Below the pieces are notes generated by a model. That model worked only from the letters and a program-made list of their open reading frames with translations. It had not been told where the DNA came from and did not search any database. The position numbers and the translations under genes were made by a program. Below, one piece after another: positions 60,188 through 64,000 of a stretch of DNA of 64,000 nt. Where the stretch lies: assembly GCA_013365325.1 (NCBI GenBank), contig JABVXV010000122.1, positions 100,444-164,443 of the forward strand, in the 5' to 3' direction. How positions within the stretch are numbered: position 1 is the stretch's first letter; every line of letters begins with the position of its first letter. This stretch comes from Dipetalonema caudispina (taxonomy: Eukaryota; Nematoda; Chromadorea; Rhabditida; Onchocercidae).

Positions 60188-62972
60188 TGTTATTTTTTGG
60201 AAGTTATTTGTGAACTTTCGATTTTTATTTGCGATCTGCTCCTTCTCTCTTCCCCCCCCCTCTCTCTCTCTCTCTCTCTGTTTTTCTCTTTCTGAGCAGA
60301 AAAGGATAAATTTATGCTTCGAATAAGCAATTTTGATTTATGCAAAAGACAGTGTTATTTCAGTTAACGGTTCGTGAAGTTCCTAATTATGACCTCAATA
60401 CTTGCTTGTAAATGTAAATTTTCAAAATTTTAGCGACAGGGCTGAAAAATGGAGCATTACTGAAATTATGTTAGGTTTTTAATTTATTTTGCGAAATGCT
60501 CATTCATCTCAAATATGTTTTATTTTGCCTACAGAAAGGGATTTTTTATTTGCTTCGTAATGTTTCAACATAAGATACACAAAGCTGTAACAATTATACA
60601 AGCATAATTAAATGATAGATTGTACAAAAAGCACAATAAATTTATGAACTTCTATCCGACTGACTTGCTACTAAGTACATCATAATCATAACTGGATTAT
60701 TTTTTATCCCTATCAAACATAATTTAATAAATGAAGCGGAAAAAAAATATTGGAAAATATTTCTGCATAAGGCAAAGGTGAAAGTTAGAGCCTAAAAATG
60801 AATAGGTAAGTCATTGTTAACTAAAGAAAGGACATTTATTAAATGACTAACTATTAGTTGAAAATAAACTATTCTAATTTTACAATGTTCGTTTTCTAAT
60901 CTAATTAATAATTTTATTTTGTTTATCATATAAAAAATTGATCTTGGCAATCTTTGCAATCTAATTATTGAAATGCTAAGGAATCAATTGAAAATTTATT
61001 TAGCTCTGAAGAATGAGAAAAAAGCATAGGAAGGATTGTTTGATTACGATTTATTTCAGATTTTAATTTTCATTCAATTTTAATTTTGATTCAGTATAGT
61101 AATGGTATCAATTATTTGAACAATTATACGGTAATTAGGAAAGAAAAAAAAACAAGACAAAGTAGTGAATAGAAGTGATATTTTGAAAGGTATTGGAAAT
61201 AAAAAGTCATGAGTTTTTCGTATCATAAAGAAATATAAGTTGTCAATTAATTTAAGCAAAAATTGAAAAGCATTTCTAATCGTTTTTTTTTTTTTAAATT
61301 GTAAATTCCAATAAAGTTTTTGTAAAAAAATCCCATGAGTAATTTCTAGGAATTTGATTTTTTTTTTTTTTTGTTTGAAAAAGAGTGATAATTCGAGTTC
61401 ATAATTCTCCTAATAAGAGGTTACAATTAAAATTTTTCTTATCATAATTAAAAATAAATGATGTTAATCGAATTGATGAATTATAAATTTGTCGCTTATT
61501 TTTGAATAAAATACATCAGAAGGGATCGTTTTTAAAAATTCCGATAGAAATAAGCATATGGATAGAATGGATAGAACTGAAAAATAAATGAATTATTTTT
61601 TTTAAATATAATTAATTAATTTACATCCAAAAAAGAATAGTTCTATAAAATGTAAGTATTAATATTGCTTGTAAAAGAAGCATTATAAGGGTCATTTTGT
61701 TATTGCTTCATTACAACAATTTATTTGCTTAACAAATTAGGCTAATTTCTTTCAAATTTTGTAAAGAATATTATGTAATACTCTTTATTCTGTAATTTAT
61801 GAACTATTATGAAGTTAAGATTAAATATGTTTAAATTTTTTTCTTAATTTTCAATTAAAGTTCGTTTGAAATTTGTTTTGCCAAAAAAAAAAAAAGTTAA
61901 GATTTCCATTATTCATCTATGCAAGTTTTTGAAATTTTCTTTTTTTTTTTTTGTTTGTAAGATAAACGTTAAAGATTTGGCGTATTTTTTCCTTTTTTTT
62001 TTTTTTTTTTTTAATCCAATTATAAGATGAAAAAAAAAAAGCTAAGCATATTTTTAAGAATTCAAAATTTTGCATTTTATCAATTAATCTTCACTAATAA
62101 ATAAATCATTTAAATTGTAATATTTTTCTTTTGCCTAAATCTAAAAAATAAAATTCATCATGACTTTTTTTTCATATCTTTAAACTTTATTCAATAATGT
62201 TTAATGATGATTATATTAATTTTAATATTAATTTTGCAATGATTTTTTTTACACTCACTAATTGATATCTTAGTTTCAATTACCTTCCTCTTCATTTTCC
62301 TTGTTGTATCAATAAAATAATTTCATGTCTATAAAAGTTAATATGTGTGATATCTAATGAAATTATTTTATCGAAATTTTGAGTGAGAAAAAAAAAAAAA
62401 GTAAATTGTCAAATCTAATTTTATCATTTTTTGCAACTAATACATACATGTCCGTGTAATGTAAAAAAAAAAAACGATTGCAATGTAAATAAACTCTAAA
62501 ATAAAAAAGAAAGTTCTTAATGAATTTTTAAAACTAGTAGCTTTTAACAAATTTTGAAATGGAAAACTTCAATAAATTTTGATATGAAAAGAAAGTTTTC
62601 AATGAATTCAAAATAATTGTCATTAAAAAATTTCCAAACAAATAGCTTTCAATGAATTTAAAATAAAAATATTTTAGCAAATTTCAAAATAAATAACTTC
62701 AACAAGTTTTAAAAAACAAATAGTTTTGCATAAATTTTGAAATAAATAGATTTTAATAAATTTTGAAGGAAAAAGAAAAAAAAGGAAAGAAATAGTTTTG
62801 TCATTTTTTTTTTTTTTTATTTTTCATAGTTAATCTATTTGAAAAATTCACTTTTTCGTTTAAATATTTTTTTGTTCCATATTTATCATAATGTTTATGA
62901 GTAATTTTTATTAATTAAATTCTCTCAATTCAAATCTCATTTATTAATATTATCATTGAATATATAACTTAC
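60188..62972. other. Downstream spacer, AT-rich
   Basis: About 2.8 kb after the BTB gene. It contains a CT repeat at about 60258-60280, the candidate poly-A signal at 60635-60640, many poly-T/poly-A runs (for example 61993-62012) and, at about 62520-62800, degenerate repeats of an ATTTTGAAATAAAT-like unit. No exon was supported. Part of it may be intron of the minus-strand gene represented at 62973. Confidence 0.5.
60635..60640 (+). terminator. AATAAA polyadenylation signal, candidate for the BTB gene
   Basis: A canonical hexamer about 450 bp after the stop codon of the BTB-BACK-PHR gene, on the same strand. The assignment is by position only. Confidence 0.4.
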
Positions 62973-63044
62973 CAGCTGATACCTTGCCCGTAGTTGTGCT
63001 GCCCAAAGTTGCATTCGTTGCCTGAATAGTTCCCATTGATCAAT
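62973..63044 (-). CDS. Isolated internal exon of an unidentified minus-strand gene
   Basis: A 72-base segment stands out from its surroundings by its balanced base composition. On the minus strand it is bounded by ATTACAG and GTAAGT, both good splice sites. In phase 0 it reads IDQWELFRQRMQLWAAQLRA followed by RYQL, an amphipathic helix; phase 1 is also open (NGNYSGNECNFGQHNYGQG). No partner exon is visible in either direction, so its gene must have long introns or lie mostly beyond the window. I do not recognise the family. Confidence 0.5.
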
Positions 63045-63699
63045 CTGTAATTATGATAAAAAATATTAATTATTGTTTAAAAAGACGAAAAAAAAAAAAA
63101 AAACCGGAAAATATCATTTTAATATTACCGAAGTAATTAACCATAGGTAATTAGGAAGATAGTGCATATAACCGAAATGATTGCATATAATTTAGGAAAT
63201 GTATAAGACAAAACATATTTTCCTTTTTTTTTTTTTCTCTAATTGTCAAGCAATTTTTATTGATGATTATTAATTATTAGGGGATGCGAAAAAAAAATTT
63301 TTTTTTTTAGGTTAAAAGATTAAAATTTACAATAATATTATTAGTGAATTGAAATTAATGTTTAATTAGCTTTAATTAACTTAGATAACGTGTATATCTT
63401 TAGTATTTTGGTCCTTTCCTAAATTTTGAGCTTTAAATATAGCATGTTTTACTTTGCTTATCACTAAACTTTCATTGAAATTAAATTTAATTTTGGCATA
63501 TTTAATAATTTCAGAGAAATATCGGGAAAGATTAAATATAACTAAAAGATATCATGAGATGTTAATATCTCAGAGAAGTTTCAGGAAAGAAAAGATCAAG
63601 CCGTCTGTTATTTGATTTGTTAGCATTAGGTTAAAATGAGCCAAATGTTAGTTTTAATTGATAACATTGATAATAAAAAGCCGAAAATGAGGCCGGAGT

Positions 63700-64000
<301 letters not shown>

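Overview
The window is eukaryotic, AT-rich DNA with intron-dense genes. It is full of long poly-T/poly-A tracts and AT-type microsatellites. Most introns start GT and end TTTTCAG or TTTTTAG, and several start codons lie just downstream of an unpaired 3' splice acceptor, as expected for spliced-leader trans-splicing. With the protein similarities (SNX-6, GCK-3, COQ-6, MDT-29, TTC17, BTBD-type, SLC35A-type), this points to a nematode. A clade III/filarial-type worm is my best guess, but it is not proven. All exon models were built by eye from splice signals, reading-frame phase and remembered family alignments; no search was run.

Layout. 1-2742: AT-rich DNA without a recognisable exon. 2743-4942 (+): last five exons of an SNX5/6-type sorting nexin. 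7698-11280 (+): complete SPAK/OSR1-type kinase, GCK-3. 14233-15621 (+): small Ser-rich protein, possibly related to immediate-early response (IER) proteins. 17547-23424 (-): second, divergent SPAK/OSR1-type kinase with the same ten-exon structure as gck-3. 24747-28405 (-): ubiquinone-biosynthesis monooxygenase COQ-6. 30970-33671 (-): nucleotide-sugar transporter. 36553-38946 (+): Cys-rich protein I cannot name, 5' end not found. 39747-42459 (-): Mediator subunit 29. 44351-55435 (+): about 30-exon TTC17-type TPR protein. 56663-60187 (+): BTB-BACK-PHR protein of the BTBD1/2/3/6 type. 62973-63044 (-): one isolated exon of an unidentified gene. The window ends in an AAT trinucleotide array.

How the genes relate. 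These are mostly unrelated housekeeping or signalling genes: endosomal retromer/ESCPE sorting, WNK-SPAK/OSR1 ion and osmotic signalling, coenzyme Q synthesis, Golgi nucleotide-sugar import, transcription (Mediator), TPR and BTB scaffolds. The one clear evolutionary unit is the kinase pair. gck-3 and the minus-strand kinase share all nine intron positions, all in phase 0. The second copy has lost the HRD arginine and the three CCT residues that grip RFxV peptides. The order snx-6 then gck-3 also matches what I recall of C. elegans. Other notable points are two GC-AG introns, two genes that each need a non-AG acceptor, a 63-base coding-neutral intron, a candidate 11-base microexon and a candidate stop-containing cassette exon.
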